From Neisseriaceae bacterium (GTDB taxonomy: Bacteria; Pseudomonadota; Gammaproteobacteria; Burkholderiales; Chromobacteriaceae), in contig JAIYAC010000004.1 of NCBI GenBank assembly GCA_027489245.1, forward strand, positions 1 through 64,000: DNA of 64,000 nt, in the 5' to 3' direction. The notes beneath the pieces are model-generated. The model was not told the DNA's origin. It was given only the letters and a program-made list of their open reading frames with translations, and did not search any database. A program made the translations under genes and the position numbers. This document shows, in pieces, positions 18,812-27,164 of this stretch (position 1 is its first letter; every line of letters begins with the position of its first letter).

Positions 18812-20452
18812 ATGCAAAAAAACGCAGGTTTGTCGCTGAAGCGCAGGTTGCAGCTTCAGGTAGTGCTGGTGGCCGTAATTCTCTGCGTGCTGGGTGTGCT
18901 ATCGCTGATGCATGAGCGCGCCACCATGCTGGAAGACCGCCAGATAAAAGTACGCAACCTGGTGGAATCTGCCATGACCGTGGTGAAGGCCTACGAGGAC
19001 AAGGCCAGCAGCGGCGCACTGAGCGAAGCAGAAGCCAAAAAGCAGGCCGCATCGGTACTGAACGCCATGCGCTACGACGAGCGTGAGTACTTTTTTGCCT
19101 TCGATCGCGACTGGAACTGGGTAGCCCATGGCGCCAAGGCCGCCATGATCGGCAAAAACCTGAACAGCGTAAAAGATGCCTCTGGCAGCCCGCTCAAACC
19201 GCTGTTCGAGCAATCCCTGCAAAGCGGTGGCGGTAAAGGCCTGGTGGCTTATGTGTGGGACAAGCCGGGCTTTGATACCCCGCAAGACAAGATTTCCTAT
19301 ATTGCCACCACCGCAGGCTGGGGCTGGGTGCTGGGTACCGGCATCTACCTGGACGACGTACAAGCCGGCTTTATGTCACAGGCTTATGTGCTGATCGTAG
19401 AAGTGCTGCTGGCCGTGGCTTTGGTAGTGACCGTAGGCTACCTGATTCGCCGTAACGTGATGCAGCAGCTAGGGGGCGACCCCGCGCTGACGCGGGATGT
19501 AGTACACCGCATCGCCCAGGGCGACCTGAACGTGCAGGTACCGTTGGCCGCAGGCGACAAAGACAGCCTGCTGGCCGCCGTTGCCAATATGCAGCAACAC
19601 CTGCGCGAGCTGGTAGGCGGCATTGCCGGCAGCAGCAGCACCCTGTCCGGCATGGCAGGCAATATTGCCGGTAGCGCCGCCGCCGTGGCCAGCAGCTCGG
19701 ATCAGCAAAGCCACGCGGCGACCGAAATGGCCGCGTCCATCGAGCAGCTTACCGCCAGCATCAAGCAGATTGCCGAGCTGGCCGAGCACGCCCGCACCGT
19801 GTCGGCCAGCTCTGGCCAGCTGTCCAACCAGGGCGGCGAAGTGATCGCCAGCGCGGTGAGCGAAATGCAGCGCATCAACAGCGCGGTAGACCAAGCTGCC
19901 GGCACCATCGGCAACCTGGTGAGCAAGACGCAAACCATCTCCACCATCATGCAGGTGATCAAGGACATTGCCGACCAGACCAACCTGCTGGCGCTGAACG
20001 CCGCCATTGAAGCCGCCCGCGCCGGCGAAATGGGCCGCGGCTTTGCCGTGGTGGCCGACGAGGTGCGCAAGCTGTCCGAGCGTACTGCTGCCGCTACGCA
20101 GGAAATTGCCGGCATGATCAACGAGATTCAGGCAGGCTCCGAAGCCTCGCGCAGCAATATGGAAGAAGCCGTCAACCGCGTGAAAGCCGGCCTGGCGCTG
20201 GCCGAGCAAGGCGGCGAGGCCATCCACCAGATACGCGACAGTGCCAACGGCGTAGTGGGCGTGGTGAAAGACATCTCGCAAGCACTGGCCGAGCAAGGCC
20301 ACGCCAGCGAGGAAATCACCCGCAATGTGGAGCAGATCGCCCAGGCTGCGGCCAGTAACGCCGCTGCTTCTGGTCAGTCGTCCCAGGCGATTGGCGAGCT
20401 GAACGAACTGACCCAGCGCCTGCGCAGTATGGTGTCGCGTTTTCAGGTATAG
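18812..20452 (+). CDS. Methyl-accepting chemotaxis protein with periplasmic single-Cache domain
   Basis: A 546-residue chemoreceptor. It has a TM segment at about residues 11-32, then a single-Cache (sCache_2-type) ligand domain with [20 protein letters not shown] and [17 protein letters not shown]2 (about 190-212) is followed by HAMP and the signalling tip [19 protein letters not shown] through [12 protein letters not shown]. Family knowledge: such Cache domains often sense small carboxylates; the ligand here is unknown. There is no C-terminal CheR-tethering pentapeptide. The ATG at 18812 follows AGGAG. It is a single-gene unit between two terminators. Confidence 0.93.
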   Translation: MQKNAGLSLKRRLQLQVVLVAVILCVLGVLSLMHERATMLEDRQIKVRNLVESAMTVVKAYEDKASSGALSEAEAKKQAASVLNAMRYDEREYFFAFDRDWNWVAHGAKAAMIGKNLNSVKDASGSPLKPLFEQSLQSGGGKGLVAYVWDKPGFDTPQDKISYIATTAGWGWVLGTGIYLDDVQAGFMSQAYVLIVEVLLAVALVVTVGYLIRRNVMQQLGGDPALTRDVVHRIAQGDLNVQVPLAAGDKDSLLAAVANMQQHLRELVGGIAGSSSTLSGMAGNIAGSAAAVASSSDQQSHAATEMAASIEQLTASIKQIAELAEHARTVSASSGQLSNQGGEVIASAVSEMQRINSAVDQAAGTIGNLVSKTQTISTIMQVIKDIADQTNLLALNAAIEAARAGEMGRGFAVVADEVRKLSERTAAATQEIAGMINEIQAGSEASRSNMEEAVNRVKAGLALAEQGGEAIHQIRDSANGVVGVVKDISQALAEQGHASEEITRNVEQIAQAAASNAAASGQSSQAIGELNELTQRLRSMVSRFQV

Positions 20453-20488
20453 CAAGATGCGGTAGCCCGGCTGGGCTGCCGGTAAGAC

Positions 20489-20539
20489 AAAAAAGGTTGG
20501 CCGCATTGCCTGTAATAGGGCATGCGGCCAACCTTTTTT
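20489..20539 (+). terminator. Intrinsic terminator built from an inverted pair of the dispersed 10-mer
   Basis: A 17-bp perfect stem, A6-GGTTGGCCGCA (20489-20505) with TGCGGCCAACC-T6 (20523-20539), closes a loop that has a further TGCC/GGCA pairing. The 10-mer GTTGGCCGCA forms the core of both arms. The U-run and A-run make it potentially bidirectional. This mirrors the use of paired DUS as terminators in Neisseria. Confidence 0.95.
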
Positions 20540-20855
20540 GCGGGTTAAGTTTTGACTTATCTATAGTGTTTGACGTTGTGAGTCAGTGCAAAGTGGTAAC
20601 TCGAATGGTCTTGGGGCTAATTCGAGCAACCTGCTGAATAATGGTGGAAAGGTTTGACGCAAGCTAGAGTGCCGCAATTCTGCATGCGTTATATCTAGCA
20701 TTTGTGGTGTTGCAGTTTCATGTTTCATTGTGCTTATTGCATGAAGATGTCTGATTGCCAGAAAATGCGAAGGTAAATTCATGTTGTTCATTTTTATGCA
20801 AGCAAGCTAGCTATGCATTGGCTAATATCTCATGTTTGGTTTATAGGGGTAGGAC
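20540..20855. other. AT-richer intergenic stretch without a convincing gene
   Basis: Base composition drops compared with both sides. A 76-codon minus-strand frame (20561-20791) has no recognisable features and no good ribosome site. No tRNA, repeat or hairpin was seen. It presumably carries the promoter for the orphan gene at 20856. Confidence 0.5.
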
Positions 20856-21392
20856 ATGCTGCAGCAAGAAGTCAAAGACTGGCTCCCACTGTTTGTCGGT
20901 ATTGTCACTGCTATAGCCGCATTGTTGGGTGTCTTAATATCCGGATACTTTTCACATCGGAATACACGTTCAACACTACGCGAGCAGCGCCAACTTCGAG
21001 CTGATGAGCGTCGACTTGAGCGAATGGAAGAATTATTCGTTGTATTTGCGCGCTGGGAGATGAATTTTACTCAGATATACCTAATCCATCTTCGCCTGCA
21101 TAAAGGATTACTAACTATCTCGCAAGTACATGATTTGGTTGTAAAACTTGATGTGCTCGATAAGGGCGACGTTCATCGTTTGTCCATGCTCCTCCGAGTT
21201 CACTTTCCAGAGTTGGCAATGCACTACAGTGAGGTTCAGGATGCGCGTAAACGAATTGTCCCATTTCTCGGAGACTTAGTAGCAGCAAATGTCGATGCAT
21301 TTGTAAAAGAGCAGGAGCGTTTTGAGAATGCTTGCGAAGCATTCAAGCAAGCGATATCTGAGTTGCCAAAGCTATCTGGTACCTTGCGTTAA
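20856..21392 (+). CDS. Uncharacterised membrane-anchored protein (orphan, AT-richer)
   Basis: The 178-residue product is not recognised. It has one N-terminal TM segment (about residues 12-32, LFVGIVTAIAALLGVLISGY) and a basic juxtamembrane stretch (HRNTRSTLREQRQLRADERRL). The remainder is helical and soluble, likely coiled-coil and cytoplasmic by the positive-inside rule. Codon use is AT-richer than neighbours, suggesting recent acquisition. A GGTAGG site precedes the ATG. It stands alone between a terminator and the convergent lnt gene. No function is proposed. Confidence 0.65.
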   Translation: MLQQEVKDWLPLFVGIVTAIAALLGVLISGYFSHRNTRSTLREQRQLRADERRLERMEELFVVFARWEMNFTQIYLIHLRLHKGLLTISQVHDLVVKLDVLDKGDVHRLSMLLRVHFPELAMHYSEVQDARKRIVPFLGDLVAANVDAFVKEQERFENACEAFKQAISELPKLSGTLR

Positions 21393-21423
21393 ATAGCAAG
21401 TAGAGTGAGCAAAGGCTCAAGCC

Positions 21424-21480
21424 ATGCCCCCCGTTGCGAGTGGCTGGACGGTGGGCACGCTGTGCTTTGCCCACCCTGCG
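21424..21480. repeat. Intergenic hairpin repeat resembling a widespread proteobacterial dispersed element
   Basis: GTGGGCA (21451-21457) and TGCCCAC (21468-21474) form a stem. Read on the minus strand, the stretch resembles the common CAGGGTGGGCAAAGC...GCGTGCCCACCG element, which yields spurious VGKAQRAHRP-type peptides in many genomes. It lies between the 3' ends of the orphan gene and lnt. Confidence 0.5.
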
Positions 21481-21524
21481 TATATTCACCCTGCGCTTTA
21501 CCGCCGTCGCTTTTACGCCGTTGC

Positions 21525-23039
21525 CTAGCCGCTGCTTTGGGCCATACGGCGGTGCCACAGCCCCCAGCCGCCGGCAATGGCCAGCAGAACAGCGCATAGC
21601 AGCAGTACCGGCACGTTGCCGTGGCGCATATACGGTGTCAGGCCGCTGTGGCCTTGTACCGTCGCCAGCAGCGTCTGGCGCGTGTCCGGCGCGGCTGCGG
21701 CGATCAGTTCGCCGCGGTGGTCGATGGCGGCGGTCATGCCGGTATTGGTGGCGCGCAGCATGGGGCGGCCGGTTTCCAGCGCCCGCGCTTGCGACAGCTG
21801 CAGGTGCTGGCTCATGGCGTTGCTTTTGCCGAACCAGGCCAGGTTGCTGACGTTGGCCAGAATGGTGGCGTTGGCCGCCGGGCCGATCAGCTCTTCACCA
21901 AAGCCGTCTTCGTAGCAGATATTGAACGCCACTTTTTGTTGGCCGATGGTCAGCGGCGGCTGGTCAGCGCCACCTGGCGTAAAGCCGGACAGCGGCATGC
22001 GCAAAAACTGGTAAATCCAGCTGGTGACGGCGGGCAGGGGAATGAATTCGCCAAACGGTACCAGGTGGTTTTTGGCGTAGTAGTCCTGTGCCGGCTGGTT
22101 CAGCGCGATGACCGCGTTCAGGTAGCCACGGCCATCCGGTGTGCGGCGCGGTATGCCGGCCACCAGGGTGGTGTTTTTGCGATCGGCTACGCCGTTGATC
22201 ATGGTGAGGTAGCCGGAGGGCAGGTCATCCAGAAACACCGGCAGTGCGGTTTCCGGCAGCAGGGTCAGCTCGGCCTGTGGCGCCTGTACCACCATGCGGT
22301 AGTAGGTGGCCAGGGTGAAGTCGAAGGTGGCTGGGTCCCATTTCAGCGCTTGCGGGATATTGCCCTGCAGCAGTGCCACGCGCAGCGGGGCGCCGGCCGG
22401 GGTGGTCCAGCTTTGTTGCTGCAGCCAGCCGCTACCGCCCCATAGCGCCACCAGCAGGGCCAGCAGGCTGGCACGGCGCTGCAGGGGCTGGCCGGCTTGC
22501 GGTAGCAGGGCCAGCACGCCGGCGCTGAGCGCTACCGCCAGGGTAACGGCATGGATGCCGCCCACGGGGGCCAGGCCGGCGAGCGGGCTTTCGGTAATCT
22601 GGCTGTAGCCGATGGCCCCCCAGGGGAAGCCGGTAAACACCCAGCTGCGCAGCCATTCGCCCAGCGTCCAGGCGACGGGGAACACCACCAGCCAGCGCAC
22701 GGCGGGCAGGTGGTGCATGCGGGCGGCCAGCCAGGCAGCCAGGCCGGGGTAGAGCGCCAGGTACATGGGTAGCAGCAGGGTCATGCCGCCGGCCAGTAGC
22801 GGGGGCATACCGCCAATATCGTGCAGGCTGATGTAGATCCAGTAGAACTGGCTGGTGTAGGCGGCCACGCCCCACACCCAGGCCAGGCCAAAGGCGCGCT
22901 GCGGCCAACGTTGTACCAGCATGATCAGCGCAGCCAGTGCCAGCAGTGCCACCCAGTACAGGCGGTAGGGGGCAAAGGCCAGTACGGTACTGGCACCGGC
23001 CAGCGCGGCCAGCAGCAGGGTGAGGGCGTGGCGTAGCAT
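21525..23039 (-). CDS. lnt: Apolipoprotein N-acyltransferase
   Basis: The 504-residue inner-membrane enzyme adds the third acyl chain to the N-terminal cysteine of lipoproteins. Several TM segments occupy about residues 1-205, followed by a nitrilase-like periplasmic domain. The catalytic triad is visible: E263 (LPETALP), K323 (YAKNHLVPFGEF) and C375 (FNICYEDGF). The ATG at 23039 lies one base after the corC stop and is preferred over an in-frame start inside corC. It is the last gene of the miaB-ybeZ-ybeY-corC-lnt operon. Confidence 0.96.
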   Translation of the reverse strand: MLRHALTLLLAALAGASTVLAFAPYRLYWVALLALAALIMLVQRWPQRAFGLAWVWGVAAYTSQFYWIYISLHDIGGMPPLLAGGMTLLLPMYLALYPGLAAWLAARMHHLPAVRWLVVFPVAWTLGEWLRSWVFTGFPWGAIGYSQITESPLAGLAPVGGIHAVTLAVALSAGVLALLPQAGQPLQRRASLLALLVALWGGSGWLQQQSWTTPAGAPLRVALLQGNIPQALKWDPATFDFTLATYYRMVVQAPQAELTLLPETALPVFLDDLPSGYLTMINGVADRKNTTLVAGIPRRTPDGRGYLNAVIALNQPAQDYYAKNHLVPFGEFIPLPAVTSWIYQFLRMPLSGFTPGGADQPPLTIGQQKVAFNICYEDGFGEELIGPAANATILANVSNLAWFGKSNAMSQHLQLSQARALETGRPMLRATNTGMTAAIDHRGELIAAAAPDTRQTLLATVQGHSGLTPYMRHGNVPVLLLCAVLLAIAGGWGLWHRRMAQSSG

Positions 23040-23040
23040 G

Positions 23041-23877
23041 TCAGCTAGGCTTGGCGGCACGCCGCTCTACCAGCAGGGCGTGCAGGCGGCGGCTGTCGGC
23101 ACGGATCACGGTGAAGTGCCAGTCGTCCAGCTGCAGGCCTTCGCCACGGGTGGGCACGTAGCCCAGGTTGGCCATGACCAGGCCGCCGACGGTGTCCACT
23201 TCGTCGTCGGGTAGGGTGCTGTCGAAGAAGGTGTTGAAGTCGTCGATGGCGGTGGTGGCGCGTACGCGGTAGCGCCCGCCGCGCACCGGCACGATGTCGT
23301 CTTCTTGTTCTTCCAGATCGTGCTCGTCGTCGATTTCGCCCACGATTTCTTCCAGCACGTCTTCGATGGTGACCAGGCCGGACACGCCACCGTATTCATC
23401 CACCACGATGGCCATATGCGTTTTGCTGGCGCGAAAATCGCGCAGCAGGGCATTGAGCGGTTTGCTTTCCGGCACGAACACTACCGGGCGCAGCACTTTT
23501 TTCACGTCGAAGGCGTCGGGCTGGTGAAAGTAGTGCAGCAGGTCTTTGGCCAGCAGGATGCCCTTGATGTCGTCCTTGTCTTCACCGATGACGGGGAAGC
23601 GCGAATGGCCGGTTTCGATGAGCTGCGGCAGCCATTTTTCGATGCTGTCTTCCAGCTTCAGCACGGTAATCTGGCTACGCTGCACCATCACGTCGCGTAC
23701 GCTTTGCTCGGAAAACGACAGCACGCCCTCGATCATGGACAGCGCTTCGGCGTCCAGCAGGTTGCGCTCGAAGGCGGCGTGCAGCTGCTCGCGCAGCTCC
23801 TCGCGGTCTTCCGGTTCGTGGGTGAAGCGGTTTAGCAGGCGGTCAAACCAACTGGCGGGTTTACTGGGGTCGTCCAT
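23041..23877 (-). CDS. corC: CBS-domain protein of the CorC/HlyC family
   Basis: A 278-residue soluble protein with two CBS domains (about residues 65-185; VRDVMVQRSQITVL, HMAIVVDEYGGVSGLVTIEDVLEEIVGEI). A C-terminal CorC_HlyC domain follows, ending in LGYVPTRGEGLQLDDWHFTVI. There is no N-terminal membrane domain, as in E. coli CorC/YbeX. Proposed roles are magnesium/cobalt efflux and, in E. coli ybeX, ribosome homeostasis. The ybeZ-ybeY-corC-lnt order matches the E. coli neighbourhood. Confidence 0.93.
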   Translation of the reverse strand: MDDPSKPASWFDRLLNRFTHEPEDREELREQLHAAFERNLLDAEALSMIEGVLSFSEQSVRDVMVQRSQITVLKLEDSIEKWLPQLIETGHSRFPVIGEDKDDIKGILLAKDLLHYFHQPDAFDVKKVLRPVVFVPESKPLNALLRDFRASKTHMAIVVDEYGGVSGLVTIEDVLEEIVGEIDDEHDLEEQEDDIVPVRGGRYRVRATTAIDDFNTFFDSTLPDDEVDTVGGLVMANLGYVPTRGEGLQLDDWHFTVIRADSRRLHALLVERRAAKPS

Positions 23878-23885
23878 AGGTGGGG

Positions 23886-24395
23886 TCAGGGTTTCTCTGC
23901 GGCGTAAGGGTCGTCATAGCCTAACTTGGCGAGGATGGCGGTTTCAAGCGCTTCCATGATGTTGGCCTCATCGTCCTGCTCGTGGTCAAAGCCTTGCAGG
24001 TGCAGCATGCCGTGCACGGTGAGGTGGGCGTAATGCGCGTCCAGCGTCTTGCCTTGCTCGGCGGCCTCGCGCGCCACCACGGGGGCACAGAATACCAGGT
24101 CGCCAAACAGTGGCATGCCTGCCACGGTGTCGCCTTCGTTCAGCGCAAAGGACAGCACATTGGTGGCGTAGTCCTTGCCGCGGTAGTCGTGGTTCAGCTG
24201 GCGGCCTTCGGCTTCGTCCACCACCAGTAGCGATACCTGCGCCTGGCGGTGCTGGCGCTGCAGTGCAGCCTGGCACCAGCGGCGCCATTGCTTGCCGTCC
24301 GGCAGCGGCTGTTCGCTTTCCAGGCGGTCTTCCAGGGTCAGGTCCAGCCGTGCGGCCAACCTTTGCAGGAAGGGGTTACGTTTCGCTTTTTTCAT
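23886..24395 (-). CDS. ybeY: Endoribonuclease YbeY (16S rRNA maturation)
   Basis: A 169-residue metal-dependent RNase acting in 16S rRNA 3'-end maturation and quality control. The zinc-binding signature HGMLHLQGFDH supplies H128, H132 and H138. DYATNVLSFAL is also conserved. Its start lies 20 bp inside the 3' end of ybeZ, implying translational coupling. Confidence 0.95.
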   Translation of the reverse strand: MKKAKRNPFLQRLAARLDLTLEDRLESEQPLPDGKQWRRWCQAALQRQHRQAQVSLLVVDEAEGRQLNHDYRGKDYATNVLSFALNEGDTVAGMPLFGDLVFCAPVVAREAAEQGKTLDAHYAHLTVHGMLHLQGFDHEQDDEANIMEALETAILAKLGYDDPYAAEKP

Positions 24396-25344
24396 CTTGT
24401 CTTGCCTGATAGTGGTCGTAAGCGTCGACGATCTTCTGCACCAGCGGGTGGCGCACTACGTCGTCGCTCTGGAAATGATGGAAATGGATGCCGCGTACCT
24501 TACCCAGGATGCGCTCTACTTCGACCAGGCCGCTTTTTTGGTGACGTGCCAGGTCGATCTGGGTCACGTCGCCGGTGATGACGGCGCGCGAGCCAAAGCC
24601 GATGCGGGTGAGGAACATCTTCATTTGTTCGGGCGTGGTGTTCTGCGCCTCGTCCAGGATGATGAAGGCGTTGTTCAGCGTACGGCCGCGCATATAGGCC
24701 AGCGGGGCGATTTCGATCAGGTTTTTCTCGAACAGGCGCGCTACTTTGTCAAAGCCCATCAGGTCGTACAGCGCGTCGTACAGCGGGCGCAGGTAGGGGT
24801 CCACTTTTTGTGCCAGGTCGCCGGGCAGGAAGCCCAGCTTCTCGCCGGCTTCTACCGCCGGGCGCACCAGCACGATGCGCTTCACCGCGTCGCGCTCCAT
24901 GGCATCCACGGCGCAGGCTACCGCCAGATAGGTTTTACCCGTGCCGGCCGGGCCAATGCCAAAGGTGATGTCGTGGCCGAAGATGGCCTTGATGTAGGCG
25001 CCCTGGCGCGGGGTACGGCCTTTGAGGTCGCGGCGGCGGGTGGCCAGCTGCGGGGTATCGTCGTCCTCGCCCTGCGGGTTGTGCTGGCGCGCTTCGACCA
25101 GGCTTAGCTGGATGTCGCGTATGCCCAGGTCGCGCTTTTCGGCCATATCGTAAAAGCGCAGCAGCAGGGCCAGTGCGGTGTCGGCGTGTTGGCCGCGCAC
25201 GGTGAACTGCTCGCTACGGCGCTGGATCACCACATCCAGCCCGGTTTCAATCTGCTTGAGGTTTTCGTCTAGCGCACCGCACAGGCGGGCGAGGCGGTCG
25301 TTGTCGACAGGGGTAAAGCTGTGGGTGCAGGTAGATTCGCTCAT
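24376..25344 (-). CDS. ybeZ: PhoH-family ATPase (YbeZ)
   Basis: A 322-residue PhoH-like protein. A KH-like N-terminal region (about residues 30-100) precedes a P-loop ATPase domain with Walker [17 protein letters not shown] and Walker [18 protein letters not shown]. It works with YbeY in RNA processing. The ATG at 25344 forms an ATGA overlap with the preceding lipoprotein gene, so it is favoured over the in-frame ATG at 25371. Confidence 0.94.
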   Translation of the reverse strand: MSESTCTHSFTPVDNDRLARLCGALDENLKQIETGLDVVIQRRSEQFTVRGQHADTALALLLRFYDMAEKRDLGIRDIQLSLVEARQHNPQGEDDDTPQLATRRRDLKGRTPRQGAYIKAIFGHDITFGIGPAGTGKTYLAVACAVDAMERDAVKRIVLVRPAVEAGEKLGFLPGDLAQKVDPYLRPLYDALYDLMGFDKVARLFEKNLIEIAPLAYMRGRTLNNAFIILDEAQNTTPEQMKMFLTRIGFGSRAVITGDVTQIDLARHQKSGLVEVERILGKVRGIHFHHFQSDDVVRHPLVQKIVDAYDHYQARQDEKSET

Positions 25345-25688
25345 GGACGCTTTGCTGTAGTTGGCGGGCATTGGCGCTGGCGCTGCAGGCTTTGCAGGCG
25401 GGCCAGCTTTTCTTCCAGGGCCTGGATGCGGTCGTCGTCGGCGCGCGGGGTGCCTACCGGCAGGCCAAAACCGACACCGATACTACCGTGGCTACCTACC
25501 GCACCGCCCAGGCCGATGTTGAGTGTAACCGGCGCCCGCAGGTTTGTGCGCTCGCGGCTTAGCACCAGGCTGGTGTCGGTCACGGCTTGCGCCAGGCCGG
25601 CGCAGTCCAGTGTGGCGGGGTCGGGCTGTTTCAGGCTGGCGCAGGCGGCCAGCAGCAGGCAGGCAATCAGGGGCAGGGTACGTGGCAT
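25341..25688 (-). CDS. Small putative lipoprotein in the miaB-ybeZ operon
   Basis: The 115-residue product has a short signal with lipobox LLAAC (C16). A mature region contains a glycine-rich GLGGAVGSHGSIGVGFGLPVG stretch split around residue 66, and a C-terminal coiled-coil-like DRIQALEEKLARLQSLQRQ (about 87-105). The ATG at 25688 follows a purine-rich site. Its stop overlaps the ybeZ start (ATGA). No function is recognised; its place beside lipoprotein-processing lnt may be incidental. Confidence 0.7.
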   Translation of the reverse strand: MPRTLPLIACLLLAACASLKQPDPATLDCAGLAQAVTDTSLVLSRERTNLRAPVTLNIGLGGAVGSHGSIGVGFGLPVGTPRADDDRIQALEEKLARLQSLQRQRQCPPTTAKRP

Positions 25689-25735
25689 GGTGGCTCCGGT
25701 AGGGGCCGGGCAGCAGGCTGCCCGGCTGGCCTGGC

Positions 25736-27070
25736 TCAGGCGGTTTCCAGGGTGAGGATTTCGCCGCCCAGCGAATGCGGGTTGGCTTCGGTAATCACCA
25801 CGTCTACCAGCTGGTTGATCAGCCGTGGCTGGCCGACAAAGTTCACCACGCGGTTGTTGGCGGTACGGCCTGCCAGCATGCCGGGGTCTTTTTTGGAAAT
25901 GTTCTGCACCAGCACGCGCTGCACGGTGCCCAGCATGCTCTGGTTGATCTCGAAGCCACGCGCTTCGATCACCTCGTTCAGCGCTTCCAGGCGGCGTACT
26001 TTTTCCTTGTGCGGGGTGTCGTCTACCAGGTTGGCCGCAGGGGTGCCCGGGCGCGGGCTGTAGATGAACACGTAGCTGAAATCGAAGGCCAGGTCTTTGA
26101 CCAGCTTGAGTGTCTGTTCGAACTCGGCCTCGGTTTCGCCAGGGAAGCCCACGATAAAGTCGGACGACAGGCACAGGTCGGGGCGGATGGCGCGCAGCTT
26201 GCGGATGATGGATTTGTATTCCAGCGCGGTGTAGCCGCGTTTCATGGCGGAAAGCACGCGGTCGGAGCCGCTTTGTACCGGCAGGTGCAGGTGCGATACC
26301 AGCTTGGGCAGGCGCGCGTAGCAGTCGATGATGCGCTGGCTGAACTCGCGCGGGTGGCTGGTGGTAAAGCGCATGCGCTCGATGCCGGGGATCTCGTGCA
26401 CGTATTCCAGCAGGGTGGCAAAGTCGGCAATCTCGCCGTCGGCCATCACGCCGCGGTAGGCGTTCACGTTCTGGCCCAGCAGGGTGATTTCTTTTACGCC
26501 TTGCAGCGCCAGGTTGGCGATTTCGGTGAGTACGTCGTCAAACGGGCGCGATACTTCCTCGCCGCGGGTGTAGGGCACCACGCAGAACGAGCAGTATTTG
26601 GAACAGCCTTCCATCACCGACACCATGGCGGCGGCACCGTCTACCTTGGCCGGCGGGATGTGGTCGAATTTCTCGATTTCGGGGAAGGAAATATCCACCT
26701 GCGAGGTACCGCTTTGCTGGCGGCTCTTGATCAGCTCGGGCAGGCGGTGCAGGGTTTGCGGGCCGAACACCACATCTACATACGGCGCACGCTTGACGAT
26801 GGTGTCGCCTTCCTGGCTGGCCACGCAGCCACCCACGCCGATAATCAGGTTGGGGTTGGCTTCTTTCAGCGGGCGGATACGGCCCAGGTCGGAAAACACC
26901 TTTTCTTGCGCTTTTTCGCGCACGCTACAGGTATTGAACAGGATCACGTCGGCCTCTTCCGGGTTTTCCGTCTTGATCATGCCCTCGGTGCTGCCCAGTA
27001 CGTCTACCATTTTGTCCGAGTCGTACTCGTTCATCTGGCAGCCGAATGTCTTGATGTAAACCTTTTTCAT
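25736..27070 (-). CDS. miaB: tRNA-2-methylthio-N6-dimethylallyladenosine synthase
   Basis: A 444-residue radical-SAM methylthiotransferase that thiomethylates i6A37 in tRNAs. The UPF0004 N-terminal domain ([17 protein letters not shown]) holds the auxiliary cluster cysteines. The radical-SAM motif [15 protein letters not shown] gives the CxxxCxxC ligands, and a TRAM domain ends the protein. It is the first gene of the run to lnt. Confidence 0.96.
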   Translation of the reverse strand: MKKVYIKTFGCQMNEYDSDKMVDVLGSTEGMIKTENPEEADVILFNTCSVREKAQEKVFSDLGRIRPLKEANPNLIIGVGGCVASQEGDTIVKRAPYVDVVFGPQTLHRLPELIKSRQQSGTSQVDISFPEIEKFDHIPPAKVDGAAAMVSVMEGCSKYCSFCVVPYTRGEEVSRPFDDVLTEIANLALQGVKEITLLGQNVNAYRGVMADGEIADFATLLEYVHEIPGIERMRFTTSHPREFSQRIIDCYARLPKLVSHLHLPVQSGSDRVLSAMKRGYTALEYKSIIRKLRAIRPDLCLSSDFIVGFPGETEAEFEQTLKLVKDLAFDFSYVFIYSPRPGTPAANLVDDTPHKEKVRRLEALNEVIEARGFEINQSMLGTVQRVLVQNISKKDPGMLAGRTANNRVVNFVGQPRLINQLVDVVITEANPHSLGGEILTLETA

Positions 27071-27164
27071 GCTGGTATCTGCAAAAAAGAGAAGGCCAGC
27101 TCACACCGGCCACCTGTGCAGTGGGGGTGTTTTTGCTGGCGAATGAATAGCTTGCGCGAGTTTA

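Noticed and set aside
20561-20791. 76-codon minus-strand frame in the AT-richer gap
   Set aside because: No recognisable domain, signal or good ribosome site; chance frame cannot be excluded, so not called.
20818-20846. TTGGCT-17-TTATAG as promoter of the orphan gene
   Set aside because: The predicted start point would fall at about the initiation codon and leave no room for the ribosome site.
25689-26174. Upstream in-frame extension of the small lipoprotein gene into miaB
   Set aside because: The ATG at 25688 immediately precedes a lipoprotein signal; the extension is antisense-free but lies inside the miaB coding region in another frame.
27080-27111. Possible minus-strand terminator between the CPA2 antiporter and miaB
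   Set aside because: Only a GGCC/GGCC 4-5 bp stem precedes the U-rich stretch; too weak to call.
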